Shown here piece by piece: positions 53,058-62,288 of a DNA stretch of 64,000 bases. Location: the NCBI GenBank assembly GCA_029194535.1, contig JARFXR010000002.1, positions 682,001 through 746,000 of the forward strand, in the 5' to 3' direction. Every line of letters starts with the position of its first letter. The first letter of the stretch is position 1. Position numbers and translations under genes: made by a program. The notes under the pieces are model-generated. The model was not told where the DNA came from. It searched no databases and saw only the letters and a program-made list of their open reading frames with translations. Origin of the DNA: Nitrospira sp. (lineage in GTDB: Bacteria > Nitrospirota > Nitrospiria > Nitrospirales > Nitrospiraceae).

Positions 53058-54435
53058 GACCTCCTTTTATAGCATACTTCTCCAGCCGATACCGAAAGGA
53101 TCGAGTGTTGAGCTGCAGAAGACGCGCGGCCTTCTTCTTGACCCATCTCGTCCGCTCCAGCGCCTTCATCAGGAAATCCTTCTCTATGCCGTTGATCAGT
53201 CCTTCCAAGTCCAGGCCGTCCTCCGGAAGGTCCGTCGGGATTCCCTGCTGAGCCTGCGGTGCAAGCGAGTGATGCAGCCATCCGCGGATGTCGTGTTCCG
53301 TGACCGGCCCTCCCGCGGCGAACGCGACCACACGCTCGATCAGGTTTTCGAGTTCACGTACGTTGCCGCGCCATTCGTGACCGAACAGAACATGCATGGC
53401 CTCGGGGGTCAGAACCGGCGCCGTCTTCCCGCTATCCTGCGCGAACTTCTCCAGGAAGTGTTTGACCAGGAGAGGGATGTCGCCGGTCCGGAGCCGTAAC
53501 GGCGGCAGGCGGATCGGAATCACATCGAGCCGATAGTACAGGTCTTCGCGGAAAGACCCGTCCGCCACGGCCTTCTCCAGATCACGGTTGGTCGCCGCGA
53601 TGATGCGGACGTCGACCTTCATATCCTGATTGCCGCCGACGCGCCGAAATTCACGCTCTTGAATCACCCGTAAGAGCTTCACCTGAATCGGCGGGGTCGT
53701 ATCGCCGATCTCGTCGAGAAAGATCGTGCCCCCGTTCGCCACTTCGAAGAGTCCGGCCTTGTTCGCCACGGCACCGGTAAACGATCCCTTCATATGTCCG
53801 AACAGCTCGCTTTCGAGCAATGTCTCGGGCACAGCGCTACAGTTCACCGCCACGAACGGCATCGTACTGCGGGCGCTGTTGTAGTGAATGGCCCGGGCGA
53901 TCAGTTCCTTCCCTGTTCCGCTTTCTCCGCAGATCAGCACATTGCTCTTGGCGTCCGCCACCTTCCGCACCACGTCGAATACCTTCTGCATGGCTTCACT
54001 TTGACCGACGATCTGCGCGAAAGACGACTGGCTGGCCATCTCGCGCTTGAGCAACATGTTCTCGGTCGACAACCGTCGTTTCTCCAGCGCGTTGCGGATG
54101 ATGAGCTGAACCTCGTCGACTTGAAACGGTTTCGTCAGATAGTCATACGCTCCTTGCTTCATGGCTTCGACCGCGGAATCGGCCGTGGCGAACGCCGTCA
54201 CTACCAGCACCACCGTGTCCGGCGAAGAGGATTTGACCGCTTTGAGGACGGCCATCCCGTCGGCCTTCGGCATGCGCAGATCGGTGATGACCAGATCGAA
54301 GATGTCCTTGTTGACCTGGCCGATGGCCTCTTCGCCGTCGGACGCTTCCGTGACCGCGTAGCCGGCTCGCTTGAGCATGATGCTCATCACTTCACGGAGG
54401 CTCTGCTCGTCATCGACGACTAGGATCTTTTCCAC
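53050..54435 (-). CDS. pilR: Sigma-54-dependent response regulator, PilR/NtrC type
   Basis: 461 residues. Receiver domain with VDDEQSLREVMS and phosphoacceptor Asp in LVITDLRMPKADG; AAA+ domain with GESGTGKELIARAIHY, the sigma-54 contact GSFTGA and FLDEIGD; C-terminal helix-turn-helix WVKKKAARLLQLNTRSFRYR. It activates sigma-54 promoters. It overlaps the pilS stop by 16 bases, so the pair is a two-component system; pilC lies next to it. Confidence 0.9.
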   Translation of the reverse strand: MEKILVVDDEQSLREVMSIMLKRAGYAVTEASDGEEAIGQVNKDIFDLVITDLRMPKADGMAVLKAVKSSSPDTVVLVVTAFATADSAVEAMKQGAYDYLTKPFQVDEVQLIIRNALEKRRLSTENMLLKREMASQSSFAQIVGQSEAMQKVFDVVRKVADAKSNVLICGESGTGKELIARAIHYNSARSTMPFVAVNCSAVPETLLESELFGHMKGSFTGAVANKAGLFEVANGGTIFLDEIGDTTPPIQVKLLRVIQEREFRRVGGNQDMKVDVRIIAATNRDLEKAVADGSFREDLYYRLDVIPIRLPPLRLRTGDIPLLVKHFLEKFAQDSGKTAPVLTPEAMHVLFGHEWRGNVRELENLIERVVAFAAGGPVTEHDIRGWLHHSLAPQAQQGIPTDLPEDGLDLEGLINGIEKDFLMKALERTRWVKKKAARLLQLNTRSFRYRLEKYAIKGGRD

Positions 54436-56174
54436 GGTGTTCGTCCCTCATGCCAAAGCCGTACGCCGTCGCCCCCGGATCGGGGCATGCACACGACGAA
54501 GCGCGTCCCCTGCTGTCGATCGCTTTCTACTTTGATCCACCCTCCGTGCAGGTCGACGATACGATGGACCGCTGCCAGACCCAATCCGGATCCTTCTTTC
54601 TTGGTTGTGAAAAAAGGGAGGAAAATCTTGTCGAGATTCTCTTTCGGAATCCCTTCTCCCTGGTCCTGAAACGCGATCTCGATCACCTCTCCTTTTCGGC
54701 CTCCTGCATCGATTTGGCGGCATCCGGTGGCGATGCTCAGTTGCCCACCGTCCGGCATGGCTTCGAAGGCATTCGTCGCGAGATTCCAGAAGACCTGTCG
54801 CATTTGATTCTGGTCGATTTGAGCGACGAGCGAGCCCGATGCGAGCGTGGTCACGATCCTGATGTTCGAGCGGGTCCGTGCTTCATGTTGGACCAGATCC
54901 AGAGTCTCGGCAAGGACTTTGTTGATATCGGAGTCCACTAAATTGAGCGCCGGCGGACGGGCGTATTGCAGAAATTCCGTGATGATCGAGTTCAATCGTG
55001 TGGCTTCCCTGATCGCGATATCCATCAACCTCCGATCCGTATCGTCCGCCGCCGCTTCCTTCCTGAGCATCTGCATGGCTCCCGCCAACGCGCCTAGGGG
55101 GTTTCGGATCTCGTGCGCCATGCCCGCCGACATTTCACCCAGGTTGGCCAACCATTCTCTCCGGCGCATTTCCTCCTCAAGGTCCCTGATCTGTGTCAGA
55201 TCCTTGAAGACCCCGACCAACCCCTCCTGTTGTCCCTGCTCGTGAAGCGGAGACACCGTCATACCCAACACGAGTCGGGTTCCGTCGGCACGCTTGCATT
55301 CCACTTCAAAACGGCTCACGGACACGACCATGCCGTTTCCGCCCTTAGGGAGCGACTGCGAGGGATGCCAATTGAATACCTCGCGCCACTGGCACCCAAG
55401 GACGCGAGACAGCGTGTACCCCGTGGCTTCCTGCGCGGCCGGATTGAAGGAGGTGATCGCCCCGCTCCCGTCAGCGGTAAATACCCCGCTGCTGATGCTC
55501 TGCACGATATTTTCGTGAAAGGCCTGGAGTCGGGTCAGCCCTTGTTCCTTTTCGCGTAACGATCGGTCGGCCTGTTGGAGTTGGTCGGCCAAGGTCCCGC
55601 TGAGTAATCCCACCACCAGGAGCGCCAGGGCATAGGCGCCGAAGGTCTGGAACGTCTCAGGACCGGTCAAATGGCTCTTCGACATCCACTCCCACCTGTC
55701 GGCAAGCCCGTAGAGTTGGATATTCGTCACCGCGCCGAAGAGAACGATGCAGCCGCATGCCGCGAGCAGTCCGACGCGTTTTCGCAGCACGAGACTCGCG
55801 ACCGTCACTGTCATGACATAGAGAACCGCAAACGGGCTGTCGACGCCTCCGGTTCGCACCACCAACACGGTTTCCAGAAGAAAATCGATCCCTACTTGTG
55901 CCCAAAAAAATATCGTGAGGGTCGAGGGAGCGGCGAGAGAGGGAAGCAACAGGGCGGAAGGAATAGTGACCGCGTAGGTCAGGATGATGAGCGCATAGTA
56001 CGTTTCGACTTGCCCTCCTTTTGTGGCTTGAAACACGAGGGACAAGGCGAGCATCAAGGTGACGATCGCCACCCGGAACGCCATCAACCAGCGCAGTCTG
56101 GCGCGCAATCCATCCATGTCGTCAGACGAGAAGCGATGCCTGTCAAACGGGGTTGAGGCGTGTTGGGAGATCAT
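54420..56174 (-). CDS. pilS: Sensor histidine kinase, PilS type
   Basis: 584 residues from the ATG at 56174 (a TTG at 56213 is less likely). About six hydrophobic segments occupy residues 25-195, then a coiled linker and a PAS domain (ADGSGAITSFNPAAQEATGY). The H box is GMAHEIRNPLGALAGAMQML, the N box NLATNAFEAM, and the G boxes DQGEGIPKENL and KKEGSGLGLAAVHRIV. It should phosphorylate PilR. Both genes follow pilC. Confidence 0.9.
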   Translation of the reverse strand: MISQHASTPFDRHRFSSDDMDGLRARLRWLMAFRVAIVTLMLALSLVFQATKGGQVETYYALIILTYAVTIPSALLLPSLAAPSTLTIFFWAQVGIDFLLETVLVVRTGGVDSPFAVLYVMTVTVASLVLRKRVGLLAACGCIVLFGAVTNIQLYGLADRWEWMSKSHLTGPETFQTFGAYALALLVVGLLSGTLADQLQQADRSLREKEQGLTRLQAFHENIVQSISSGVFTADGSGAITSFNPAAQEATGYTLSRVLGCQWREVFNWHPSQSLPKGGNGMVVSVSRFEVECKRADGTRLVLGMTVSPLHEQGQQEGLVGVFKDLTQIRDLEEEMRRREWLANLGEMSAGMAHEIRNPLGALAGAMQMLRKEAAADDTDRRLMDIAIREATRLNSIITEFLQYARPPALNLVDSDINKVLAETLDLVQHEARTRSNIRIVTTLASGSLVAQIDQNQMRQVFWNLATNAFEAMPDGGQLSIATGCRQIDAGGRKGEVIEIAFQDQGEGIPKENLDKIFLPFFTTKKEGSGLGLAAVHRIVDLHGGWIKVESDRQQGTRFVVCMPRSGGDGVRLWHEGRTPWKRS

Positions 56175-56287
56175 GGACCCGGTCGATGGTCGCGGAAGAA
56201 GCGGCCTGAGCAAGCCTACGGATCCACCGCGTCGAACCGCATCCGTAGAATCCGGCTTCGGGAAGCGGTGGCAAATGCACCGCTCTC

Positions 56288-57502
56288 CTACCCGATCGCC
56301 GACGCCATCTTAAAGATGGGAAGATACATCGCGATGACGATGAACCCGATGACGACCCCCAGGAACACCATCATCATCGGCTCGAGCAACGACGTCAGGG
56401 ACGCGACCGCCTGGTCGACTTCGTCTTCATAAAAATCGGCGATCTTGCCCAACATCGCATCCAGCGCGCCGGTCGATTCTCCGACGGCGATCATGTGCGT
56501 GACCATCTTGGGAAAGACCTGACTCTGGGTCAGGGGATCGGCGATCGTCTTGCCCCCGCTGATACTGACCCTGGCATTCAACAGTGCTTCTTCGATCACC
56601 TTGTTGCCGGAAGTCTTGGCGCAAATCGAGAGGCCGTCCAGCAATGGGACGCCGCTCGACAACAACGTGCCGAGAGTCCGCGTGAACTTGGCCACGGAGG
56701 CTTTTCGAATGAGGTCCCCAAATACAGGAGTCTTCAGAAGGAACTTGTCGATCGCCATCCGACCTTTTGGGGTCGCATAATATTTCTTCACGGCGAATAT
56801 CATCCCTACGACCAGCCCGATCGCGACATACCAATAGGATTGGAACGCGTTGCTGATCTCGATGACCAGTTGCGTAGGCCCCGGCAGCCCCACCTTGCCG
56901 CTCGACAATTCGTCGAACATTTTTGCGAAGATCGGAATGACCCAAATCATCAGCACCGTAATGACGATTCCGGCGACTCCCAGAATCGCCCCCGGATAGA
57001 CCATGGCGGATTTGATTTGTCCCTTGAGTTTCATGGCCTTCTCGATGTGTTTTGCCAACCTGGTGAGGATCGTATCGAGCAGGCCGCCGACTTCACCGGC
57101 GTGCACCATATTCACGTACAAATCGTCGAACACCTTCGGATGGCGACGCAAGGCATCGGAAAATGTGGAGCCCGCCTCGACCTGCACTTTCACCTCACCG
57201 ATCGATTCACGCAGAGCCTTGTTTTCCGATTGCGTGGAGAGAATTTCCAGACATTGCACCAGGGGAAGACCCGCATTGATCATGGTACCGAATTGACGCG
57301 TAAAGACCACCAAGTCTTTGTCGGTCAGCCCAGTCCCGAAGCTGATCTTGAATCCGGATTTTCCCGCTTTTTCGTCGAGACTGGTGACGACGATGCTCTG
57401 CTTGCGGAGTTGATCGACGGCTTCGTCCCGGTTTTTAGCGGAAAGTTCGCCTTTCCTGACGGCACCAGACCGGGAGCGCCCGACATATGCAAAAGTCGCC
57501 AT
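56288..57502 (-). CDS. pilC: Type IV pilus assembly inner-membrane protein PilC
   Basis: 404 residues with two GspF-type domains: FTRQFGTMINAGLPLVQCLE in the first and FTRTLGTLLSSGVPLLDGLS in the second. Three hydrophobic segments, the last at the C terminus (MMVFLGVVIGFIVIAMYLPI). It is the platform protein of the type IV pilus machine. The start MATFAYVGRSRSG is typical. First gene of the pil segment; further pil genes are not in the window. Confidence 0.93.
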   Translation of the reverse strand: MATFAYVGRSRSGAVRKGELSAKNRDEAVDQLRKQSIVVTSLDEKAGKSGFKISFGTGLTDKDLVVFTRQFGTMINAGLPLVQCLEILSTQSENKALRESIGEVKVQVEAGSTFSDALRRHPKVFDDLYVNMVHAGEVGGLLDTILTRLAKHIEKAMKLKGQIKSAMVYPGAILGVAGIVITVLMIWVIPIFAKMFDELSSGKVGLPGPTQLVIEISNAFQSYWYVAIGLVVGMIFAVKKYYATPKGRMAIDKFLLKTPVFGDLIRKASVAKFTRTLGTLLSSGVPLLDGLSICAKTSGNKVIEEALLNARVSISGGKTIADPLTQSQVFPKMVTHMIAVGESTGALDAMLGKIADFYEDEVDQAVASLTSLLEPMMMVFLGVVIGFIVIAMYLPIFKMASAIG

Positions 57503-57554
57503 AGATCACTCCACTGGCTACATGATGGGTGCGGAAGCAAGGCTTGCGAAATCC

Positions 57555-57576
57555 TAGACTCTATCGAGCGAGTCTA
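57555..57576. promoter_or_regulatory. Dyad over the pilC promoter
   Basis: TAGACTC (57555-57561) and GAGTCTA (57570-57576) are exact complements with an 8-base spacer. The right arm coincides with the -10 box, so a bound dimer could block RNA polymerase. Not a known operator that I can name. Confidence 0.45.
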
Positions 57577-57599
57577 CTGACGACCCCAAAACCTGTCAA
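57571..57599 (-). promoter_or_regulatory. Promoter of pilC
   Basis: TTGACA (57594-57599), 17-base spacer, TAGACT (57571-57576) on the minus strand, about 70 bases before the ATG at 57502. Confidence 0.6.
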
Positions 57600-57659
57600 A
57601 CAAATGCACGTTCCGAGCAGGCATCCGACGTCGGTTCGTATGACGGACCGGGACACGGA

Positions 57660-58196
57660 CTACATGCCGACGGAACCTGCCCGTCGATAGCCGCGATACA
57701 GGTAGTGAAATCCGGACAGCAGGGTGAAGGCCACCATGCCGAAGAGCAGGGGATGAAGGTACTGCAGGTCGATCTGACGGGAACTCAAGAAGATCACCAG
57801 GAGAACGTAGGAAAGTTGCAGGAACGTGGTGCCTTTCCCGAGGAGGGTCGGTGTAATATCGATCTCAGTCTCGGTGAGCTGCGCGACCGCGGTACCCAGC
57901 AGAAGCATGACGTCCCGACTGACCACCAGGATGGTGACCCACGAAGGGATCGCGTGAATCGTCGACAGCGTGATGAACCCGGACGTCAGCAGCAGTTTGT
58001 CGGCCAGAGGATCGAGGAAGGCGCCAAGGCGGGTTTTCTGATTCGCCGCCCTGGCGATTGTGCCGTCGAGTGCGTCGGTCACTCCCGCCACGAGCAACAC
58101 CAGCAGAGCCTGGTCATATTGCTCATAGACCAGTAGCCCGATATACACGGGGATCAACAGAATGCGCAGCAGAGTCAAGCTGTTGGGAATATTCAT
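57660..58196 (-). CDS. pgsA: CDP-diacylglycerol-glycerol-3-phosphate 3-phosphatidyltransferase
   Basis: 178 residues from the ATG at 58196. The CDP-alcohol phosphotransferase motif is DALDGTIARAANQK, then GAFLDPLADKLL (DGxxAR-x8-G-x3-D-x3-D). It makes phosphatidylglycerophosphate in the membrane. MNIPNSLTLLRILLIPVYI is the usual start. Ribosome-binding site weak. Confidence 0.92.
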   Translation of the reverse strand: MNIPNSLTLLRILLIPVYIGLLVYEQYDQALLVLLVAGVTDALDGTIARAANQKTRLGAFLDPLADKLLLTSGFITLSTIHAIPSWVTILVVSRDVMLLLGTAVAQLTETEIDITPTLLGKGTTFLQLSYVLLVIFLSSRQIDLQYLHPLLFGMVAFTLLSGFHYLYRGYRRAGSVGM

Positions 58197-58236
58197 GCTA
58201 GTAGGAAATGCCTCTTGTTTCGCGGTCGGATCAAAA

Positions 58237-58265
58237 AGGATAGGAGGGGCGTTCTGGGTTGTCAA
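58237..58265 (-). promoter_or_regulatory. Promoter of pgsA
   Basis: TTGACA (58260-58265), 17-base spacer, TATCCT (58237-58242) on the minus strand. Confidence 0.6.
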
Positions 58266-58269
58266 TCTC

Positions 58270-58298
58270 TTGCAGTCCGCCGGGACCTTCCCTATACT
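58270..58298 (+). promoter_or_regulatory. Promoter of the 105-residue protein gene
   Basis: TTGCAG (58270-58275), 17-base spacer, TATACT (58293-58298). Its -35 box is four bases from the -35 of the divergent pgsA promoter. Confidence 0.55.
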
Positions 58299-58342
58299 GC
58301 CGCCTGACAAGCCATCGGTTGGATCGGTCTCGTGGAGAACTC

Positions 58343-58660
58343 ATGAATTCACTCGCATCACTCTTCAAAAAGGATGGATTGGTCGAGAAGCATCAAATCG
58401 AAGGGGTCGATCCCAGCGATCGCTACTTTAACCGTGCTATTCTCATCAACCGCACAACGTCCGGTTACGCGGCCAAGGCGATGTACGAAGCCCTGACCGT
58501 CGAAGGACAGTCACACCCGACGATCGCTGCGGCCGTGAAGGACCTCGTCGAGAAGCTTTCTCGGTTGGGCTTCCGCCGGCTTCGGACGCGGGCGAACTTC
58601 AAAGGCACGAAATATCTTGCCGAAAAGGAAACCTGGACCGACTACCCCGACCCTGCCTAG
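58343..58660 (+). CDS. Small conserved-looking protein of unknown function
   Basis: 105 residues from an ATG with GGAG eight bases upstream. Starts MNSLASLFKKDGLVEKHQIE, is mixed alpha/beta, and carries a basic stretch near the end (LGFRRLRTRANFKGTKYL). No signal peptide or metal motif. I do not recognise a family. It is convergent with the serine hydrolase gene, nine bases apart, and read from its own promoter. Confidence 0.65.
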   Translation: MNSLASLFKKDGLVEKHQIEGVDPSDRYFNRAILINRTTSGYAAKAMYEALTVEGQSHPTIAAAVKDLVEKLSRLGFRRLRTRANFKGTKYLAEKETWTDYPDPA

Positions 58661-58668
58661 CCTTTCTC

Positions 58669-59808
58669 CTACAGCGCGAACTCTCGAATGATCAGATCGT
58701 GAATGCGCGGGCGAAATTCGCGGATCTTTTCATTTCTTCTGGTCGGATGCACGCGGTTCGACAGGATCACGACTTCTAGGTTTCGAATCGGATCTACCCA
58801 TACCGACGTGCCCGTATATCCGAGATGTCCGAAGGCGCATTCCGAGAAATAGCTGCCGGAAGACGACGGCGTGGTCGGCGTGTCCCACCCCAAAGCCCAA
58901 CTCGACTGCGGAACGTTCGTCTGCCGGGCAACAAAGCGGTGAACGAGGTCGGGAGAGAAGATCGTGTCCTTTCCGTGGTAAGCGTCCAGCCACGTTCCGG
59001 AAACGGCAAGGACTCCTTCGGCCGTCCCGAAAAGTCCGGCGTGGCCGGCGATCCCACCCAGCGCCGCAGCATTCTCGTCATGAACCTCTCCCCTCAGCAG
59101 TCTCTGCCGCCAGGTATCGTACTCGGTCGGTGCAATCCCCGCAGCCTTCTCGGTGGAGGGCTCGCCGCCGATACCCACTCGTGAGATGGGAGCAAACAGT
59201 AACGGACCGGCCCCGAGCGGATCCGTCACCGCCAGCCGATACCACTCGTCCAACATGACTCCGGCCACTCGCTCGACAAGGAGCCCGAGTAGGATGAACC
59301 CCAGGTCGCTATACAGACTCCTCGTCCCTCTGACATAGACCAACGGCTCGTTACGGATCAGGTCCAGCACCGCAGCCCTGGCGGCTATCGGCTCGATGCA
59401 ACCAGATACCCCGACCTTCGCCGTCGTCCCTTCATATAACCGTTCGTACAACGGCCTCCATCCTGGGAGGCCGGAGCTGTGCGTCAGCAGGTCATTCACT
59501 GAGGCCTGTCCGACGGCACTACCCGCGAGTTCCGGCAAGCGATTTGCGATTGGATCATCCAGGCAGAGTTCGGCCCGCTGGACGAGCAGCAGGATCGAGG
59601 TGACGGTAACCAGCGGCTTGGTCAGTGACGCGAGGTCGTAGAGCGTGAAAACTTCCGCCGGCGGGCTGGCGGAGTCCGAAGACAACCGTCCCGCCGCGGC
59701 AAGATACGGCGCCTGTCCTCGCAACCTGACTGCGAGAACAACGCCGGGAAACACGCCGTCGTTCACGGCGGATTGCAACTCCGCATGAATCGCAGGCGGC
59801 AGTCTCAT
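58669..59808 (-). CDS. Beta-lactamase class C-like serine hydrolase
   Basis: 379 residues from the ATG at 59808; a longer upstream frame overlaps the end of divIVA and was rejected. The active-site SxxK is SLTK in YDLASLTKPLVTV, the YxN-like triad member is YSDLG, and the third motif is HLGYTGTSVWVDP. No signal peptide is visible, so it may be cytoplasmic. It could be an esterase or a peptidase for D-amino acid peptides; no resistance role is implied. Confidence 0.85.
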   Translation of the reverse strand: MRLPPAIHAELQSAVNDGVFPGVVLAVRLRGQAPYLAAAGRLSSDSASPPAEVFTLYDLASLTKPLVTVTSILLLVQRAELCLDDPIANRLPELAGSAVGQASVNDLLTHSSGLPGWRPLYERLYEGTTAKVGVSGCIEPIAARAAVLDLIRNEPLVYVRGTRSLYSDLGFILLGLLVERVAGVMLDEWYRLAVTDPLGAGPLLFAPISRVGIGGEPSTEKAAGIAPTEYDTWRQRLLRGEVHDENAAALGGIAGHAGLFGTAEGVLAVSGTWLDAYHGKDTIFSPDLVHRFVARQTNVPQSSWALGWDTPTTPSSSGSYFSECAFGHLGYTGTSVWVDPIRNLEVVILSNRVHPTRRNEKIREFRPRIHDLIIREFAL

Positions 59809-59887
59809 AAGAAATCTGAAAATGAGATCTTTCGGAAAGGACGGCAGGTATCCGAGCGACTGATCACTCCGGGGATCGCCCCGCAGA

Positions 59888-60400
59888 TCACAACGCCTGG
59901 CTCGATTGCCCTTCGAGTTTGCCTTCAGGCGTGGTGTCCGCGTCGCTGAACGCCTCCTGTTCTTCGACTTCCAGCATTCGCTCGAACGTGCGCAATGTCG
60001 CACGAAGTCGTTCCACCATCAAAAACCGTTGCTTTTGAAGCGCCGTCACATCGCGCTGGGTGTTGTGCAACTCCACCCGAGCCTGCCGGATCATTTCTCC
60101 CGCCTTGAGCTCCGCTTCCTTGATGATGAGGTCCGATTCACGTTGGGCGCCGCGTTTGACGTCCTCAGCCAGCGATTGCGCGGACACCAGTGTGTTGGAC
60201 AGCGTGACTTCCGTCCGCTTAAGTTCGGTGATCTGCTGTTCGAGGAGAACGATTTTTTCCCGCTGCACCGCGTTGTCCCGGTTCAACAGCTCGACGGTTT
60301 CGGCGATCTCTTCGAGAAAGCGATTGACCTCTTCCTTGTCGTAACCTCGGAAACTCATCTTGAACACCATCTGTTGAATGTCGAGCGGCGTGATCTTCAT
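59888..60400 (-). CDS. divIVA: DivIVA-domain protein
   Basis: 170 residues from the ATG at 60400 behind GGGGGGAC. ITPLDIQQMVFKMSFRGYDK is the conserved DivIVA N terminus, followed by a long coiled coil and a polar tail. It probably marks curved membrane at the septum or poles. It sits in the cell-division cluster after yggT. Confidence 0.9.
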   Translation of the reverse strand: MKITPLDIQQMVFKMSFRGYDKEEVNRFLEEIAETVELLNRDNAVQREKIVLLEQQITELKRTEVTLSNTLVSAQSLAEDVKRGAQRESDLIIKEAELKAGEMIRQARVELHNTQRDVTALQKQRFLMVERLRATLRTFERMLEVEEQEAFSDADTTPEGKLEGQSSQAL

Positions 60401-60425
60401 GGCGTCCCCCCAAACAGAAGTGTTA

Positions 60426-60719
60426 TCAAGCCAGCGCGGCCATCCGGAACAGAGTAGGGACAATGAATCTCTGTAGAAAGATAATAATCAGAATAAGGAC
60501 AACTGGAGAGATGTCCACTCCCAGTCGCCACCCTATTATTCTCCGAATGGGAGCCAGTGCCGGTTCGGTCAGCTTGTCGAGAAATTGAACGATTGGATTC
60601 CATGGATCTGGGTTCACCCATGAGATCAACGCACGGGCGACCACCACGTACATGTATATGTCGAGAACGTAGTAGACTATGTATCCAAGTGCGCTGAAGA
60701 AATTCTCGACGACAAACAC
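60426..60719 (-). CDS. yggT: YggT-family membrane protein
   Basis: 97 residues from a GTG that shares one base with the proC stop (TAGTG). Two hydrophobic segments flank YVVVARALISWVNPDPWNP and LDKLTEPALAPIRRIIG, the family motifs. Function uncertain; the gene is typically found between proC and divIVA, as here. Confidence 0.92.
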   Translation of the reverse strand: MFVVENFFSALGYIVYYVLDIYMYVVVARALISWVNPDPWNPIVQFLDKLTEPALAPIRRIIGWRLGVDISPVVLILIIIFLQRFIVPTLFRMAALA

Positions 60720-61531
60720 TATTGTCCCAACTCCTGTGATCGCCTCGTGGCCGCCTCAACGGCCCCCATCAGTGTAGCACGGAAGCCACCTTGTTCAAGC
60801 CAGTGCAGGCCGGCAATCGTCGTTCCGCCGGGGGACGCCACGCGGTCCTTGAGGGTGGCAGGATGCTCCCGAGATTCCAACACCATTCGCGCGGCGCCAA
60901 GTACGGTTTGCGCGGCCAGGAGTTCCGCAGTGCCCCGAGGCAGGCCCATCTTCACCCCGCCGTCGGCCAATGCCTCGATGGCTTGAAACACAAACGCCGG
61001 ACCGCTGCCGCTGAGTCCCGTCACCGCATCCATCAGCCGTTCCTCCACCTCCACCACCCGACCCACCGCTTCAAATATTGCGCGCACAAGACCAGCATCA
61101 CGGGCCGGCATGTCGGCACCACCCGTAAGCGCCGTCATTCCTTCACGGACAAATACCGGCTGATTCGGCATGGCGCGGATGATGCCTCCGACGGCCGGAG
61201 TGTGCTCCGCGATAGCCCGAATGGGCACCCCGGCGATGATCGAGACGACGAGCTTCCCGGCGAGGAAGGGGCCGATCTCCTTCAACACACTGGGAAGCAC
61301 TTGTGGTTTGACGGCCAGAATGACCAGATCGGCCCACGCAGTCAACGCACGATTGTCTTCGCCGACGCGGATACCGAACACCGCCTTCAATCGATCGCGT
61401 CTCGCGGCGACGGGATCAGTCGCCCATACGAATTCCGGCGAGCGCACCCGTGCACCGAGCATCCCGCCGACAATGGCCTCCGCCATCTGGCCGCCGCCGA
61501 CGAAGCCCACCGATGTGACAGGATCAGGCAT
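60719..61531 (-). CDS. proC: Pyrroline-5-carboxylate reductase
   Basis: 270 residues from the ATG at 61531 that overlaps the yggS end by eight bases. Rossmann motif VGFVGGGQMAEAIVGGML at the N terminus and VTGLSGSGPAFVFQAIEALA and ASPGGTTIAGLHWLE near the C terminus. It makes proline from pyrroline-5-carboxylate. Confidence 0.95.
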   Translation of the reverse strand: MPDPVTSVGFVGGGQMAEAIVGGMLGARVRSPEFVWATDPVAARRDRLKAVFGIRVGEDNRALTAWADLVILAVKPQVLPSVLKEIGPFLAGKLVVSIIAGVPIRAIAEHTPAVGGIIRAMPNQPVFVREGMTALTGGADMPARDAGLVRAIFEAVGRVVEVEERLMDAVTGLSGSGPAFVFQAIEALADGGVKMGLPRGTAELLAAQTVLGAARMVLESREHPATLKDRVASPGGTTIAGLHWLEQGGFRATLMGAVEAATRRSQELGQ

Positions 61532-62234
61532 CTCGCCTCCCGAAGATGGCCGTTCCCACCCGCACAAGCGTCGCCCCCTCCTCTACAGCCACGACGTAGT
61601 CGCTCGACATCCCCATCGAAAGCTCCGTCATTCCGACCCCAGGAACGGCCTGGCCCGACAAGCGCTCGGCTAATTCACGCAGGGCGCGGAAATGGACCCT
61701 GGCCCGCTCCGGATTATCGACCGGCGGCGGAATCGTCATCAGTCCACGGATGCACAGGTGCGTCAGTCCAGAAAATTGCGAGAGCTGTTCCTCAAGCTGA
61801 TCCGAAGAGAACCCCGTCTTCGTCGGCTCGTCGGCCACATTGACCTCCAGCAACACATCCTGCCGGATCGCCGCCGCCTCAGCCCGCCGCTCGATTTCCA
61901 ACGCCAACTCCAACGTGTCCACCGAATGAATCATATCGAACCGTGCAACGACGTCGCGGACTTTGCGACGTTGCAGTCGCCCGATGAAGTGCCACCGGAG
62001 AGGATCGTCGCGAAGGGCCTGGATCTTGGGAATCGCCTCCTGCAGTCGATTCTCGCCGGCAAGCCGCAATCCCGCCGCAACTGCTTCGCGAACACGTTCG
62101 GCGGAAACCGCTTTGGTGGCCGCCACCAGTCGGACACTGTCCGGTTCACGGCCGACGGCCACCGCAACCTGCCTGATGCGATCCATCACGGCCTTGACGC
62201 GATCTGCGATTGAATCGGCCGTCCACACAGCCAT
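61524..62234 (-). CDS. yggS: YggS-family pyridoxal phosphate homeostasis protein
   Basis: 236 residues from the ATG at 62234. LVAATKAVSAERVREAVAAG carries the PLP lysine, with GENRLQEAIPKI, HFIGRLQRRK and MTELSMGMSSDYVVAVEEGA further on. It is a PLP-binding barrel protein that buffers the cofactor; no catalytic reaction is established. Confidence 0.94.
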   Translation of the reverse strand: MAVWTADSIADRVKAVMDRIRQVAVAVGREPDSVRLVAATKAVSAERVREAVAAGLRLAGENRLQEAIPKIQALRDDPLRWHFIGRLQRRKVRDVVARFDMIHSVDTLELALEIERRAEAAAIRQDVLLEVNVADEPTKTGFSSDQLEEQLSQFSGLTHLCIRGLMTIPPPVDNPERARVHFRALRELAERLSGQAVPGVGMTELSMGMSSDYVVAVEEGATLVRVGTAIFGRRDA

Positions 62235-62288
62235 GCGCGCGAAGCCCCTACTCCCACAAACACAATCTAGCCCGGCCACTGGCGAGCG

